The notes under the pieces are model-generated. The model was not told where the DNA came from. It saw only the letters and a program-made list of their open reading frames with translations, and did no database searches. Below are positions 27,501 through 42,500 of a stretch of DNA of 64,000 nucleotides, one piece after another. Made by a program: the position numbers and the translations under genes. The stretch is from Formicarius rufipectus (lineage: Eukaryota; Chordata; Aves; Passeriformes; Formicariidae), in the NCBI GenBank assembly GCA_013399695.1, contig VXAU01002310.1:62001-126000 (forward strand), given 5' to 3'. Positions within the stretch are counted from its first letter, which is position 1. Each line of letters begins with the position of its first letter.

Positions 27501-30500
27501 GGCACTGCTCTCATGGCATGACCTCACCCAAAGCTTATAACAAGATACTGTCAGAACTGCCTCTTAAGTGTTTAAACAACACTGAGAATGTATTGTTTGC
27601 TCCAAGGGAATCACTAATGTGTTGTAACTACAGCAGGAGCATGGATGGACAGAGCCATCCTGTCTCTGTGCCTCACTCCGCATGTCTTTGAAGAGTTTGT
27701 TCAACTGTAGACTTGCGAACTCTTGACTTTTAAGGAAGGGGCAGTACATGTAGAAATTGAATCAACACACACTAGCCAAGTCTGCAACTTAGGTCAGATG
27801 GATATATAAAAACCTAATTTGAGGGCTTACAGTTTCTTAATATTGTTTGCTAATTATTGGCTGAATTTTGGAAAAAAATAGCAAATAAAATTGAAAACAT
27901 CCCGTTCCTGACTGTTCCAGTCCATTGCAGCCCTTGGCAGTAGCATAACCTCAGGTCTAGGCTGCTGCACAGACATAGAACTGTGAGAGTCCAGAAATGG
28001 CTTGCTTCTTTTTTTTTTTAGCACTCACCTTTCCAAATCCCAGCCAGCTCGCACTGTGACAGCCCAGAACTTTCTATGTTGTTAGTCAAGGTAATGCTAT
28101 CAAGAGGACAAAAGTTCAGAAGGAAAAGCAGGAAACAAGCACTAGTATCACAGTGGAGGAAAACTGCTAAAAATCAGTAATGGAAAGACTTGGAGGCACC
28201 CACTCGATGAAATAAAACTGAATCAACACATTTGTATTCAAAAGCTGATTATGAGCTTGGTGACTATGAGATAAAAGTTCTTAGTAATTTTAGAAAATAC
28301 TGTCTTGGTGCATGGTCAAAATGTGAAGCAGGTAGGAATTATCATGGAATGATAAAATTATTGCGGTTGGAAAAGACCTCTAAGCGAATCAAGTTTATCT
28401 TGTTCCCTTAAGAACAGTCCCAGACACTGAAGGGAGAGCAGCCCACTGAGCTCCATGGTGGTGGTGGGCAGCCCCAAGGCACTGGCCTGTCCAAGGAGGC
28501 ACATTGTCCTGTGGAGCACATGCTCTGTCCTGCCCAGAGAATCGTGCAGTGCAGTGAGCAATCCCCCACCTCTTCCCAACTGCTGTCTGAAATACAGAGG
28601 TTATGAAAATAATGCTGTTACTTACAGAAATAAATGTCAATGGGGCATATGAGGAGTAGTATTTTAATAACTGTATGTAAACTGTGTACAAAAATCTTAT
28701 GAATTATGGGTAAGGCGTTCTGCTGGTCTGCCAGGAGGTTAGATTCTTTAACAACACAAGAAAAGATAGAGGTCTGTAGAAAACTAGCCAGTTTCAAATG
28801 GTTATTTTAATTAGTTTGTTTTCCAACAGTTGATGTGGGTTCAATATTTGGAAATATGGACTTTGAGGGTTCAGAGGGTATTATTTCTTGTCTTTTCTTC
28901 TAATCCTGAAATTCTGCAAGAGAAATTATTTCTGAAAGCCACTTCTGCTCCAGAAATTGCAAACTGAAAACTGAATTTCAGGTTTAACTGCCAATGAATA
29001 AAAGCCCGAAACAGTTGTCCAAAAAATCCACTGTTGTTTCTGATTCCAGAAGGTATGATCATGTGCTTTATGTGGAAGTTGCAAGCCTGGGGAGCAAACA
29101 GAAATATAAAAAGCTAATCCCCCCTCACTGTACTATTGTAGTATTGATGACCTTAGACTCAGAAGTTCCTCAATACCAATCTTGTCACAGCCAACATGGA
29201 AACTGTTCATAACGTTTTTTAAAATGCACATTTTTCATTTGTTTATGAGTGAAAGCACAAAGATCTTTGAATTAATCATTCCTATAAATCCCTGGGATCT
29301 CCTAACAGTCTTCCTCAGGAGACACCCATCTCACTGAGAGTGTTGTTGAAAAAGACTGAGAAAGCCCTTGGTCAGAGAGAGACAGGAATTACAGAAGTTT
29401 TGTAGCATTTCCTCTCGTTATTTGTACAGGGTAGGATCCAACCAGCTCTCCCCAGACAGTGATCCATTCTGCCTGCTTTCCCAGGTTCCTAATAGGAGAT
29501 TCTGTTTCCTTTGGTCTGAAAGCTCTTGGGTTTGTATGCTCCCATATGCCATGTGCTCTCTGTCAGTATGGGGCAGACACATTATGCTCCATCTCACCCT
29601 CCAGAAAATCATAAAAGCTAGTTGCTAATAATGTCTATTTGTTCATATTTTCATGCCTACTTTCAGAGTGTTAGCTGATCCTGAAGGGAATTATAAGCTC
29701 CAGAACACCCAAATGTGGGCACGAGGCTGAGCTAGCACTGAAGGGTGATGCTTTGGCTTGCTTTTAGGATTAAACTTGAAAAGTCTTGGCATCTATAGCT
29801 CTCCTATTCATTGCTAGCTATAGTGTAGATGAAAAGGACCTACAAAAATGTTGTAGGAACAAAAGAGAAAATTAAAAGCTTCAAGTTAATAAGCCACTAA
29901 AAACATTACTGTGGTTTTGGACTCCTCAATTTTATTTATATTTGCCTTTTACATGTGCCCAGGACAGTTCTGTGTTCCCCAGGCCAACTGGCATGGTGAA
30001 ACCCACATCCTTACTCTCAGAGTCTCTTGGAGTGTAAATGGCAATGTCCAAATTACCTTCTGGGAAGAGTTCTTGGCCCATGCTAATTTACAAACCATGC
30101 CCAGAAATTATTTTGGATGAGTGATAGTTTGCCCAGGCCAAAGCCATCACTGGCACAGTTTTAACAAATTAATGGGCTGGATGGTCGAGTTTCAGACTTG
30201 GGAACATTCCCTGGCACTGATTAATCTACACCTCTAGAAGCCATGGAAGTTAAGACTAAATAAATACTGTAATTGGAAAAAAATATCCCTCACTATATCA
30301 TTATTTTTAAAAATTACTAGCCATGTTTTGTAAAATATAATACACACTTCAATTAATACTGTTTAAGCTGCATCTCGGTTTTCTGAAAGTGAGCTTACAC
30401 ATAGGGGAGATGGAATTTTCCCTATGTTGTCCAAAATATGTCTGTTCTCCAAGGAAACAAAAGCTGGCATAGAAAAATCTACTTTCCATCCCTCGGTTAA

Positions 30501-33500
30501 GAGCCCCTCAACCTCCCCACAGACATTGTATCAAATCCACTAAAGATACTGTTCAAAGAATACTTTTCTTACACAAAAAAAATATTGCAATATATGTGAC
30601 GTCAAAGAGAATGTGGGTTTTACTATTGTGTACTCTTAAAATAAAGAAATCAACCAAAACCCTCTATATTTGGAACAAGTCTTCTCTTCCTTGACATAAA
30701 GCCTTCCTTCTTGTCCATCTGTTTATTAGTCCCAGGTTTTAATACACATACTAGAAAACTACTGAAATAAAAACTACAAGGAGCCAGAGAGCTATATTTT
30801 GCCCTGTAAGGTTCGAGGCTGAGCAGTTCAGATTTGCCTGAAATTAAGGGGAATTAGTGGGTGTCCTTTTTTTTTTTGACATGTCTGAAAATGTTCTAGA
30901 TTGATGGCAATCTGAGTGCATCTGCCCAGTATATACAAACACACTCATACATAATTAGTCAAGAAAACATCTTCTTCCAGTGCTCGGAAGGATTGAATAA
31001 AACCTGTGTGTTTTTCCTTTACATCAATAAATAAAACCAAGCGTATAACTGCATTTTTTATACAGAAGTCTTCCTTTGCCAGCCTACATATTTTGCCCTC
31101 TGCATATATCAGCAGAACTCTGACCAACAGAACTTTCCCACCTGCCCATTTCCAGTTAAGGAAAGTTACTCAAAGAAGCAGAGAAAGGGGCTGCATTTAT
31201 TTATTATATATTAATATTAGACATTGGTGGAAGTATGTTTCAATAATTGTAATTGAGGCAGTTTCTGGTATCAAAGGATATTCAACTAGTTATTAGATTT
31301 TATATATATATATTTATATATATATATATATACATATAGTATATAAAAGCTCTGCCTCTACTAGTGTTGCTATAAGCAGTAGACTCAAGAAGAATCAAGG
31401 ACTGGTGGGTATCCTATATTCATACACAGGCTGTTTCAAGCAATGTGAAGTATTTTAAGAGCAGTCTGTCAGGACTGCTTTAATAGCTTTAATGTCTCAG
31501 TTGCCTTTGGTATTATGAGAGATAATAGAGACTGGAGTGGGTGCTAATGTGCTGTGACATAGTGCTAGATAATTTTTAAACACTATTCAATTTCTGTGTG
31601 GTGCCTTTTTCAAATAAACACCTTAGTAGAGAGACGGATCACAGCACCTCTGTGGCATGAAAATGGAAGCTTTTACTGTTGCAACCTTTAGGCATCCCCA
31701 GTGTACTCCTTCTTAAAAGCTTTGTGCTTTTGGTGTTAAATTCTATGGGTGTCTGGACAAAGTCAGTGTTGTCTAATCTTTGGTATTTTTGTACACTTGA
31801 TCATCACTTGTTTATTTTGATTGCACATGCATTTAGAAGAGCAAGCTGAATGCAAAAGGCTGGCTGTACTAGTGCAGCAGGCTTGCTGTTCAAAATCAGG
31901 TGCATGAAGGAAGGTACTTGTTTCCCATAATGGTGCTTGCAGATGTGTTAACTGCATTCACAGCGGTCACTTCTATATCACAGCTCTGACCTTTTTGCAG
32001 CTCAGCAATATGAAATGATGATAGCTAGTATGGATTAATCAATCACCTCTCTCCTCAGGGAACAGAGCTGCTTCCAGTCAAAAGCACACTTGGATGAAAA
32101 GCATGTTTGTCTTCCCCCACAAAAACCAAACCAATAAGAGGACCAATTTCTTTTTTAAGAGAAAGGAGATGTAAAGTGTAGAAAAACTGTAAACCAAGTG
32201 AGGGTCTTTCTGTACTCGATGGAGGTAGATTTGACAGTTCTCTTACTGCCAGTAACAAGACTGAGAGGTGTCTGTGGAGAGTATCTTAGCATTCAGGGTC
32301 AGACATAGCCTCATAGTGTGATGTGGTGGCATCACTCACCAGCAACATGTAATAGATAAGATCAGGGAGCATCTCTCTCCAGGTGCTAAGGTATATCTGG
32401 TAAATTCACGACCTGTGGTACTTTAAGAGAGTTAGTGTGCTCATACCCTGATGTAGACTTTGATCATCTTCACAGAATCACAGAGTTGCTGAGACTGGAC
32501 AGAACCTCTGGAGAGTTCTAATCCAACCACCTCTGCTCAAAGCAGTGTTAGTTAGCACAAGTTGCTCAGAACTGTGTCCAGTTTGAGTATCTCCAAGGAT
32601 ACAGACTCCACAACCACTCTGGGAAACATGTTCCCATGTTTAATTATTTAAATTAATTAGGAAAAGTTTCTTCTTAAGTTTAAATGGAATTTGATGTATT
32701 TCAGTTTGTGCCCTTTGCCTCTTGTCCTTTTCCTGGGCAATACTGAGAAGAATCTGGCTCCATCTTTCCTTCCACCATCAGGTATTGGTACATCTTGATA
32801 AGGCACATGGGAGCCTTCTCTTCTCTAGATTAAACAGTCCCAGCCCTCAGCTCCCTCTCTTATGACAGATGTTCCAGTGTGTTTATTAACAGACCATGTT
32901 TATGGTGGCTCTTTTACTGGGGAGCCCAGCACTTTACCCAGGATTCTGGATAGGTGCTGAGCAGAGAGGCAGAATCATGTCCCTGGACCTGCTGGTGATG
33001 CTCTTCGCAATGCAATCAAGGATACTGCTGGCCTTTCTTGTCACAAAGACACATTGCTGGCTCACCAGGACACCCAGGTCCTTCTCTGTTAAGCTGTTTT
33101 CCAGCTGGTCATGGCCCAGTCTTTTCTGGTACATGGGATTATTCCTCCCCAGGTGCAGGATTTGGCATTTCCCTGTGCTGATGTTCTAGAGGTTCCTGCA
33201 GGCTATTTCTCCAGCCCAGGTCCTTCTGAACAATAACACATTCCCCTGGTGTTTCAGCCAGTCATCCCAGTTTTGTATCATCTACTAGCTAGTGGAGGGT
33301 ACACTCTACCCATTATTCAGTTTAGTAATTAAGGTTTTACACAATATTGTGCCTAGTATTCACCCTTGGAGTAGACAACTAATGAGTCCCTCCAGCTGGA
33401 CTTCATGTCACTGATCACCATGACCCCAGAAGTTCTGCCAACATTCAGTCCTCTTCACTGTCCATTTATTTAGTTCATACTTCATCAGCTTGTCTGTGAG

Positions 33501-36500
33501 AACGAGACAGTGCCAGAATCATTACTGAAGTGAAGCTAAACAACATCCAAAAGCAGATGAGTGAGAAGCTCCACTCATCCGCAGAGCCAGTCACATCATT
33601 GTGGAAGGTTAACAGGTTGGCCAGACATGATTCCCCCTTTGTAAATTCATGTTGAACACTCCAAATCACCTCCCTGTCCTGGATATATTTGGAAATGGTT
33701 TCCAAGATTATTTGCTCCATCACCTTTCCACCAGTGTGCAATTCCCTTGACTCTCGTTCTTGCCATTCTTGAAGATGGGATGTATCTTCAGTCTGCTTAA
33801 ATGCTCCAAAACCCAATCCTCCTCCAACAGGGGTAATTCTTTCTTGCCCCAGATTTTCACATTGCTCTCAACTGAAGACAAAGAAGGCATTGAATACCTT
33901 GGCCTTTACCATGTCTTTTGTTGCCAGCCTTATTCAGAAATGTGTGCATATTCTTTTTCATCTCTCTTTTGCTGCTAATTCGCCCATAGAAGCCCTTCTT
34001 TTTGTCCTTTGCAGCCCTTGTGGGATTGAATTCCGGGTGGGCTTGGGCTTTTCTAATCTCATCTCTGCATGCTCATGTAATTTCTTTATTTTTCTCCCTG
34101 ATGATTTTCTCCTGATTGAACTTCTTGTAGACTTTCTTTTTATGTTTGCATTACATCTAGAACTTCTTGTCCTTCCATGCAGGCCTCACGCTGCCTTTGC
34201 TTGATTTCCTGCTATTTGGAATGAACTGTTTCTCAGTTTGGAGGACATGAACCTTGAATCTCCCTCACTGCTTTCCAGGACTACATCCCATGGGATTCTT
34301 CCAAGCAGGTCACTGAATAGGCCAGAGTCTCCTTTCTTGAAGTCCAGGATTGAGATCCTTCTTTTACCTGCTCCCTCCTCTCCAGATTCTGAACACCCAA
34401 TTCATTATCAGGAGCAATGCTGCCCCTGACCTTCACATCCCTGACCAATCTTTCCTTGATTTGTAAATGTGACATCCAGCAGAGATCCTCTCCTTCTCAA
34501 CTCCTTGTTCTGGCACAAAAACTGCGTCCCTCTAAGACCTCCCAACCAGATCTGTCTCTGGAAGTCATGGCTAAAGGCTAATGTTTTCCCAGGACTATGG
34601 AAGAAAGTTGACCCAGTTCAAGGCATGGCATACTTTTTGTGTGGTATTTGTTTTTTCTCTAGAGAAAAAGAGTTATTGAGGCATTTTTTTCTTACACTTG
34701 TGGAATATAAATAAATATTTTTAGATGCAGGAAGTTAACCTTTCCCTTACCCTTGGGAGCTGGTGTCCAAACTTCCTTGGATTTGCCAGAGTAATCAGAA
34801 AGGAAAACAAGCTGATGGAGGAACTTTATTCATTGATCTGTCTGCATTCCTGCCTAGCTCTGCATTTTAACTAATTATGTGTTTGGGGTCAGCAGATTTA
34901 TACAGTTCACACTTCATAATAAAACAAGCATAGAATACTCAAAAGTGATCTGAAGTACTGCAGATATTTCTGCAGTTTCTGGGTTACTCCTGGATGGATT
35001 TTAATGCTTTAAAATGCAGTCAAAGGTAATCCATGCAGATTTCTGCCAACAACTTACATAGTCCTTTGCTTGTAAGGTAGCATGGAAAGAGAGGATGGCA
35101 GATAGTGGATTTCCATCTTTTTCTCTTGGGAGTGATCTGACTGGCATACTGGGGAGCACTTGAGTGCTTTTTAAGGCACAGATCAGGACCAGATAAGTGA
35201 CAGGAAGTTGAAAAAGTTTTTTATTTTGTTGTTTCGGGGGTTTTTTTGCAAGCATAAGTAATTCCCACAATGCTTTGGGGTAGCCATTGGATCACAGAGG
35301 ACTCAAGCCACCAAATTCTCCCAAGGTAAATATGGTCTAGTCCTGAAACTGGCTTAGGTATGCAGCCTCTAGCCTTCAAAATAGCCATTTGCCAAGGTTG
35401 GAAATACACTTTGTTCATCTGGCCAAGGATATTTCATTGTGTTCTTCCTTTATATCAGTTTGTGGGAACTGTTACAAGCAAAATACGAAATATGAGCGGC
35501 AAATGCATATTTTGCAATAAGAATAAATGGAAAATAAGGCAAAAACAAACAGTGCAAATGGCTTTCTCTTTACACTCTAATTTCTTCATTATTCTTTGTG
35601 TTGCTTTTAGGGTCTGAAGTGTGTGTTTTAAGTGGAATGCTCAAAGTAATACCTATTTTACTTTGTTTTCTTTATGGACAGTGTTGAAATCCTTTAAAAA
35701 GGAAGTCACATATCTTGAAAATATACTGCAAAGTAAATATTGGTGTTAGGAAAGACACTGCACCAGAAAAAGAGTGACCGGACCATTCTCATAGAGCAGC
35801 ACTACTTGACATCAAGCAAGGAAGTGGTTAAATGCCAGGGTTGATGTCTTCTTAATGAAGAGGACAGTACAGAAAAAAAACCAAGTGATACCCACATAGC
35901 TTAGTGGAGGAGTGAGGAAGGAAAATGTAACCCTGAGGAGAGCAATTCTGGAAAGAAAGCCACCACGGGTGTGTGAGCTGCTTAGCCAAGTGACTGCATT
36001 GGCTTCGGCTCCACAGAACTGTAATCATCTGGCATGGGGGCATGGGACATGGTGCCTTCACATTTCCTCCAAACCAATTACTATCTTGGCTGCTCTTCTC
36101 TTTACAGGAACCCAGACCTTTGTATAACAAAAGGTGCCAGTTTTATTCAAGTGGAACAGGATTCCTATATGATGCCTACCAGACAGAGGTAAACAAACTC
36201 ACCTCAATACATGTTCAATTCTGCTGTGTTTTGAGGGGCTGGGGAGGAGGGAGGTAGATGTTTGAGAGCATGTCTGTGCATATAAGTCATGAGTAGAGAG
36301 AAACTCCACTGTTCTTTCTCTCACAAGTGACTCTCCACTTGTCCAAACCTCTGATGATTGCAAATCACTACAGTCAGTGAGGTTTTGAGTCATCATTGGT
36401 GTTTCTATGCAGTACATTACTCTGGAATGATTCCTAGTCCATCTATGCCATATAATAGCTGTCTGGAATATATTTGTCTCATTGGCATCTTTCTCTAAGG

Positions 36501-39500
36501 ATCATTTTGTAGACTCTAAGTGGAATAGGAAATATCTGAATTAATCCATTTGTACTGTCCAGAAGACTTCAAATCTTTGTCTTTATCCAGCACAGGCCAA
36601 AAACATCAATGGTTTGAATGCAACTTTTTTATTCTCGATGACATCAACATGGTTGGAAAAGTGCCCATATCCAAATGGCTAGCCTCCTGAGAAGTCCAGA
36701 TTTAGTTTCTTTTCCTATTTCATTATTGAGGTAAATTGGTAGGAGTGAAAATAAAGGCAAAGCAGGATTGAGAACACCTAAACAGTGGCATAACTTTCAA
36801 GGAGAGAAGCCAGATGTCCTTTATCACCATTCCTCCCATGGCTAAGAAAAGGTGTATGGGGAATGTTATCACCAATAATTCTAGAAAGCTTAGCAAAGTA
36901 TATTACCAGGTTCAGCAGGTCATTAAATCTTGCTGCTAGGTCACCCCATTGCTGCTTCCAGAAAATGTATGACAAAAACATTTCAATGATCTCTTTGAGT
37001 AAAGACCTACCCAGACAAACTTATGAAGTGGGACAGCACTTTCCTGTAAGTTTTACTCCATCCTCTTCTAAAGTGTGCATGCACATGCAGACACAGAGCC
37101 TGAAAAATGCTTCTGATTCCTGTAATAAGCGTGTGGTTGGTGTCATACTGACCACAACTCCTTGCAGGTGACCCCAGCCTTCAGCTTCAAGGCAGACAGT
37201 TTTCCACAGCTCTGCTGCTTCTGGAAATGTCTGAAGTTGGACCATCCATAACCCCTTCCTCTATTCTGGCAAAAAACCCTCTCGTATCTTTTGAATGTGT
37301 AGGTAGTTTGTAGTAACATTCTTGCCTGGTTGTCCAGTGATCTACAGTCAGCAGGTGCTAATTCAGAGTTAAGGCTCCATGGCATTTGTACTTGGTTTTT
37401 ACTTTTCCAAAGTTAGCCACTTATAGCGAGCAGGGGACCTGCTCTGCATGCCAGGCAAACACTTAACTAGGAAGGCAGATTGTTTACTGAGTACAAGTTT
37501 CCTTTTAATTGCCATCTCTTACCTGTAACTGGTCTACAGTCCATTTGTTTTGCCTATTTCAGTTCTCTTTGCTCAAAGCAGAAATAATTTGACTGTCTTG
37601 CAATTACTGTGAGAAAAAAAACATCTCTTCGATTGGTGCTGAGAAGAGAGATGGTCACAAGCATCCATGACATGAAAAGCATAAATGTCTGGTCACTGAA
37701 ATGAAATAATAGGTCTTGATATGCAGAATATCCACCCTTGCTCACACCACACAGTAACTTGTTTATTTTGGTTTATTCACAGTTCTCCTAAAAAGGAGTG
37801 TCTTGTTCTTTGCATGTTTTAAAAATGTTGTGATAAAAATAGGCAACTACTGTAACTTCCATGGCCAATAATATGTGTCTTGTAGTCTAGAAGGTGCTAA
37901 AAATAAAAGAGGTTTAACATGTTGCTGATCTTCCCCTTTTGTACTACTAGCTTTCTACATTAAAAGAGGCAGGCTGGCCTTATTATTGCTTGGAGAGGGG
38001 AAAACTCATTTTTGGGATAAAAGAGCTGATTTGTATGAGACACTAACCACAGATACAGCCTTGTCCTGGGCAGCAAAGCAATCCCAAGGTATCATTTTAA
38101 TCTCTTTTTAATGTTAGTTCTGTCACCCATCTTCCACTGCTCAAGCAAATCCTGCTACAGACAAGTGTGGCAAGTTGAGACCATCTGCAAGATTCTCTGG
38201 TGCTGAGTGTGTGTGTTTAATGCTTTCCTTTTTGCTGGGAACAAGCATGTGAGGAATACAGACTCACCAACAGTGGCAGTTTTCACACTAAAAAGGATGC
38301 ACAAATCCAGAATTCAGGAGCTGAGGAGCATCTTATTTAACATCTCTTATGGCCACTGTCCCACAGAGCAGCACATTCATGGCTAAGCAGACCTGTCTGA
38401 CAGAAACTTCTCAAAAGCAGTCATGTATTCCTAAGCATGCTCCTTGTAATTTTCATTATGAGGAATTTTCCATTCAACAATATATTTTATTTGCATTTTG
38501 TGAACAAAATACTTCACAGTGGTTACCGAACATTTATTCCACCAAAATAAAAGATATAGAAAGAACAGATTTTCTGACCTGCTAGGTTTTTAAACCTGAC
38601 AGCTCTCCAGGATTTCAAAGTCATTAAGCTAAAAACCTTAGGGAAAAAAAAAGCCTTACATACAGAATATTTCAGTTGGTCTGTAGTGCCAAATAGAAGT
38701 GATTAATGTTTGCCACACATAAGGAGCATTAAAACGATTTATTGTCTGGATGGAGAGTGGTGTACATGTACCTGCCTTTATTGTTCTAACATCTGTCCAT
38801 CCCTACAATTCCTGCTCACACAAATAAACCTTTCCAGTTTTCTACTCAAGAGCCTGCAGTAAATGGTACCTATATACTGGAGTGCTTGGGTCTTTTCAGA
38901 ATGGTTTTGTTTGTGACAATGGAGATTGTTCTTGCTGGTATTCCTAATTATTTACTTCTTCAGGAGGGTTTTACTTAAAGGAGAGAGCTCACATTTATTG
39001 GCAACTGTTCAGATAAATTGGCTCCTTTGCCCATTTCTCCCTATAAGGGACTGGTATTCTTATCCACTTCAGTGGCTTGCTGTAGTGTATCTCTAAGGAA
39101 ATGGAGACATGGTCTCTGCCTCAGAGCTGTAGCGATCCAAGTCACATGGTGGCAGACTCTGTGACTCAGCAGAATAGCACCAGGCATTGCAGAAAAGTGC
39201 TTGAAAACTCTGGCAACCCTGGCTGTTGTTTGCTCTGGGCTTCATAGAGCAAATGCCCTCAGACTCAGGGGCTGACATCCTGGTTGAAACTCCTAGGAGC
39301 TCAGGGTTGTCCTTTTGGTCTATGGTTGGTTGTAAATTTTGGAATCTTGGGATCTTTCAGCACAACAGGTAATAAAACTTGACAATGCAGAAGTTGCTTT
39401 TTCTTTTTGCTTTTTTTTTTTTTTGGTCAGTAGGATGATTCACACAACACTGAAACATTGAGAATAAATGTCAGTCTTTTCTTTTTTGGCAGGTGACATG

Positions 39501-42500
39501 TCATACCTTAAACAGCAAGTGCCAGCTGAAAGTAAAGAGTAACACGTGCTATTGCTGTGATCTGTACAACTGTGAGAAGTAAGTACCTGTGTGCAGTTCA
39601 TGGCCTCTGAGAAATCCTTAGTTGTTGTCCTTATTTGTAAATGATAGGGCATGGAGAAGCAAGGAGCTTGTATGTTGAGACGTCCGGTTTCTCTGCAGCT
39701 GAAGTCATGATGCCAGCAGAGCATGTCAGGAGTTGTTTATTAGTATTGGCATTATTTCAGTTTCTTTTTCTTTAAATATGTCCATAAGCTCTTTGCTGTG
39801 TGATCAAAATCGATCACCCAGTCACAGCCCTGTTCTGATATACTGTTGGGTTGGCAATACAAGTTCCCCACTAGATTTAATGAATCTTCTGCCTGACTCA
39901 CTCTTTGCACACCTCAGTGTCATAGAAATCACAGAATGATTTGGGTTGGAAAGGGCTTTCAAAATCGTCTACTTCCAACTCCCTTGCCATGAGTACGAAC
40001 ACCTACCACGTTGCTCAGAGCCCTATCCAACCAGACCCTGAACACTTCCGTAAATGGGGCATCCACAGCTTCTCTGGGCAACCTGTTCCAGTGTTTCACC
40101 ACCCTCACAGTGAGGAATTTCTTCCTAATATCTAATCTAAATCTTCCCTCTTTCATTTAAAAGCCATTCACCCTGTCCTCCCACTACACGCTTTTGTATC
40201 ATCTTACCAGGTCACTGTTATGCAACCTCTGTAACTCTCTACTGTTCACCCATAGTCAGTTCTCCTCTTTTCCTCCGGTGTATTTCTCATCTTTCTTCCT
40301 TCCTACATCTCCTGTTTTATTTTGGTTTTGCCTCACATGCTAGTAGCCCTTTATAACCCCAGTCCTCTGTAAGACTTGGATAGTCTGCTGCCAGACATGA
40401 ACATTTAAGGTACAGGGAAAGAAGAGTGGCACAACCAGGCTTCTACACAAGCCTTCTGCATAAAAAAGTAACTCTTGCCTAGATCCTGACTCAGCTAGAG
40501 AAGTGAAAAATGAAATTTGGAACTATGGGAAACTCATTTATGCATGCATATTTCTCATGCAGATAGGAGACAAAAAGTGAGTGCAGATCTATGGAATGGA
40601 TTAAAATCTCCTATGACTATTGCAGTCTTGTTCTTATGTAAGAAATGTTTAATCTGGATATGATGGAGGCATACAAAACAAGTGAAATGGGAAAGTATAG
40701 AATGCACAGCTGTGGTACCTTTTCTGTGACAGACAACAAACACAGAAATCCTCACATTACCAATCAGGCCTCAGGCGTTTCTATGACAGACAAATGATGG
40801 AGCACCATAATTGCAATGCATTGCAATATACCTTTGCAAGTATATTTGAGAATGCTTCCTTCCATGGTACACAGCCAACTGCTGCATGTAAACACTGACT
40901 CAAACAGCACAATTCAATACAGAAAAGGACAGGGGTGCTAAAGGGGTGAAAGTATGCAGAGTTATCAAAGAAAGGGACTGAAACTCTGTTGCTTAAAGCA
41001 TTAGGTAACAACAAGGAGAGGTCAGGCATGTTATCCCTCCAGATGGAAATCCTCAGTGCCATTTTTCTACGACATTCAGTTTGTCTGAAACACTTGGGAC
41101 TGATCACTGCTGCAACAGTGTCCAATGATGTAATTAAACATGTGTGTTCTGCTGTTATCAACATTCCACAGTGAACAGCAAGATCTTATGGCACTGGCAT
41201 GAACAAATACAGAGTAGATAAGCACTCATGTTGCTCTAGAGACTTGCTCTAGGCAATTCCAGTTCACAAGATGGCTAGAGAGAAGTAGGAGTAGACAGAG
41301 TCACATAGAGTGGCTTGTTTTTAGTCATGGAATAGGCTGGTACATAGGCAGGATCACAAGTCAGATTTCCTCAGCCTCATGGAAGCTGAAGTTACAGGCT
41401 TGTTTAGTTAAAATGGGCTCATGATAAGGGCCCAAGTGAACTCAACAGCAGTGGTTCTTCAGTGCCAGAACCAAGTCCCAAAGCCATTGATTGGACATTT
41501 CAAGAAATTACTGTGCCTGGATCGGTTCTTCCCACAAATATGAAGTGTGTCTCCATGCTGCTACCTTCCTCTGCAGAGTTTTCCCAATCCATCATCTCCA
41601 CTGCTGCCCCTTGCACTGAGAATGGAGGAACAGAAGAGTGAGCACAAACTGCTCACTTCTGGTTTCCATCATAATCTGATAGCAATTTCCTAATAGTGGG
41701 AAAACAGGCTTGGCATTTAAAAAATCTTTCCAATTCAAATAGCTGCTCAAGGAGCTCATTAGTGGGATAGAATTAAGTCAGGTGCTGGAAAGAACTGCAG
41801 GAACCTGTGGTTTCAAATCTTGTAGTAGAATATTTCTGGCCTTTGGCAAGACAATGAGAATTAACTTGACAACATGCCTGATTTACAATAACCAATGTAG
41901 TGTAGAAATAAGAACAAAGATTTCTGAATAGTACAACCCATAGTGTAAAGACATCTTTATACTATACTGTGTTGCATTTCTTAATTTGTAACCACAGACA
42001 CCATAAACAGGTTTAGCCAGCTGGCAAAATCTCCTTTCCTGTGGTTGAATTAATGCTTAAGCAACTTGCCTGCCTCCGTTTCAGAGATGCCAGCAGGTGA
42101 GCTGTGAAAAAAAGCAAAGGCAAGCATGCTTTAGCTGGCAGCTAAATGACAAGGGCAGCACTCATATACCAAGATTATTCTTGTGTTCAGAGACTGAGCA
42201 AAAAATAAAAAAGAGTCCATGCTGTTAAACACCACCAATCAGCCAAACTAGAGTTGGTATTAGTTGGACTACATCTGATGCTAGCCTTAGCAGAACCTCT
42301 CCAGTTCTTCCGAGCAGTGTTTGGTGGGAGCATCGATGAAGTACTTCGCCAAAGAGGAAAGCAAGCAGGAGGGATTCAGACCCTCTAGTGCTCTAGACTG
42401 TGTGCAAAACCATTCCCACCGCAGTGACCTTGTCTGCATTCCCTTTCAGTTCAGACCAGTCTTCCAGCTACTATGAATTTCTCGGCGTGAGCAGCTGTCA

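Larger units (their letters stand above)
15590..36107 (+). other. TMEM255B: TMEM255B intron, 20.5 kb
   Basis: The largest complete intron in the window. It holds CR1 pieces at 16700-17030 (+), 19713-19729 (-), 21630-22156 (+), 28341-28400 (-) and 32470-34530 (-). It also holds a T/G-rich tract at 22170-22300, an AT microsatellite at 31298-31346, and a broken, exon-like minus-strand reading frame at 26575-27213. No further TMEM255B exon is needed, because the protein is continuous across this intron. The acceptor at its end is GCTCTTCTCTTTACAG. Confidence 0.9.

Noticed and set aside
33475..33816. 113-codon minus-strand frame as a possible gene
   Set aside because: It is a decayed piece of CR1 reverse transcriptase, part of the 32470-34530 element.
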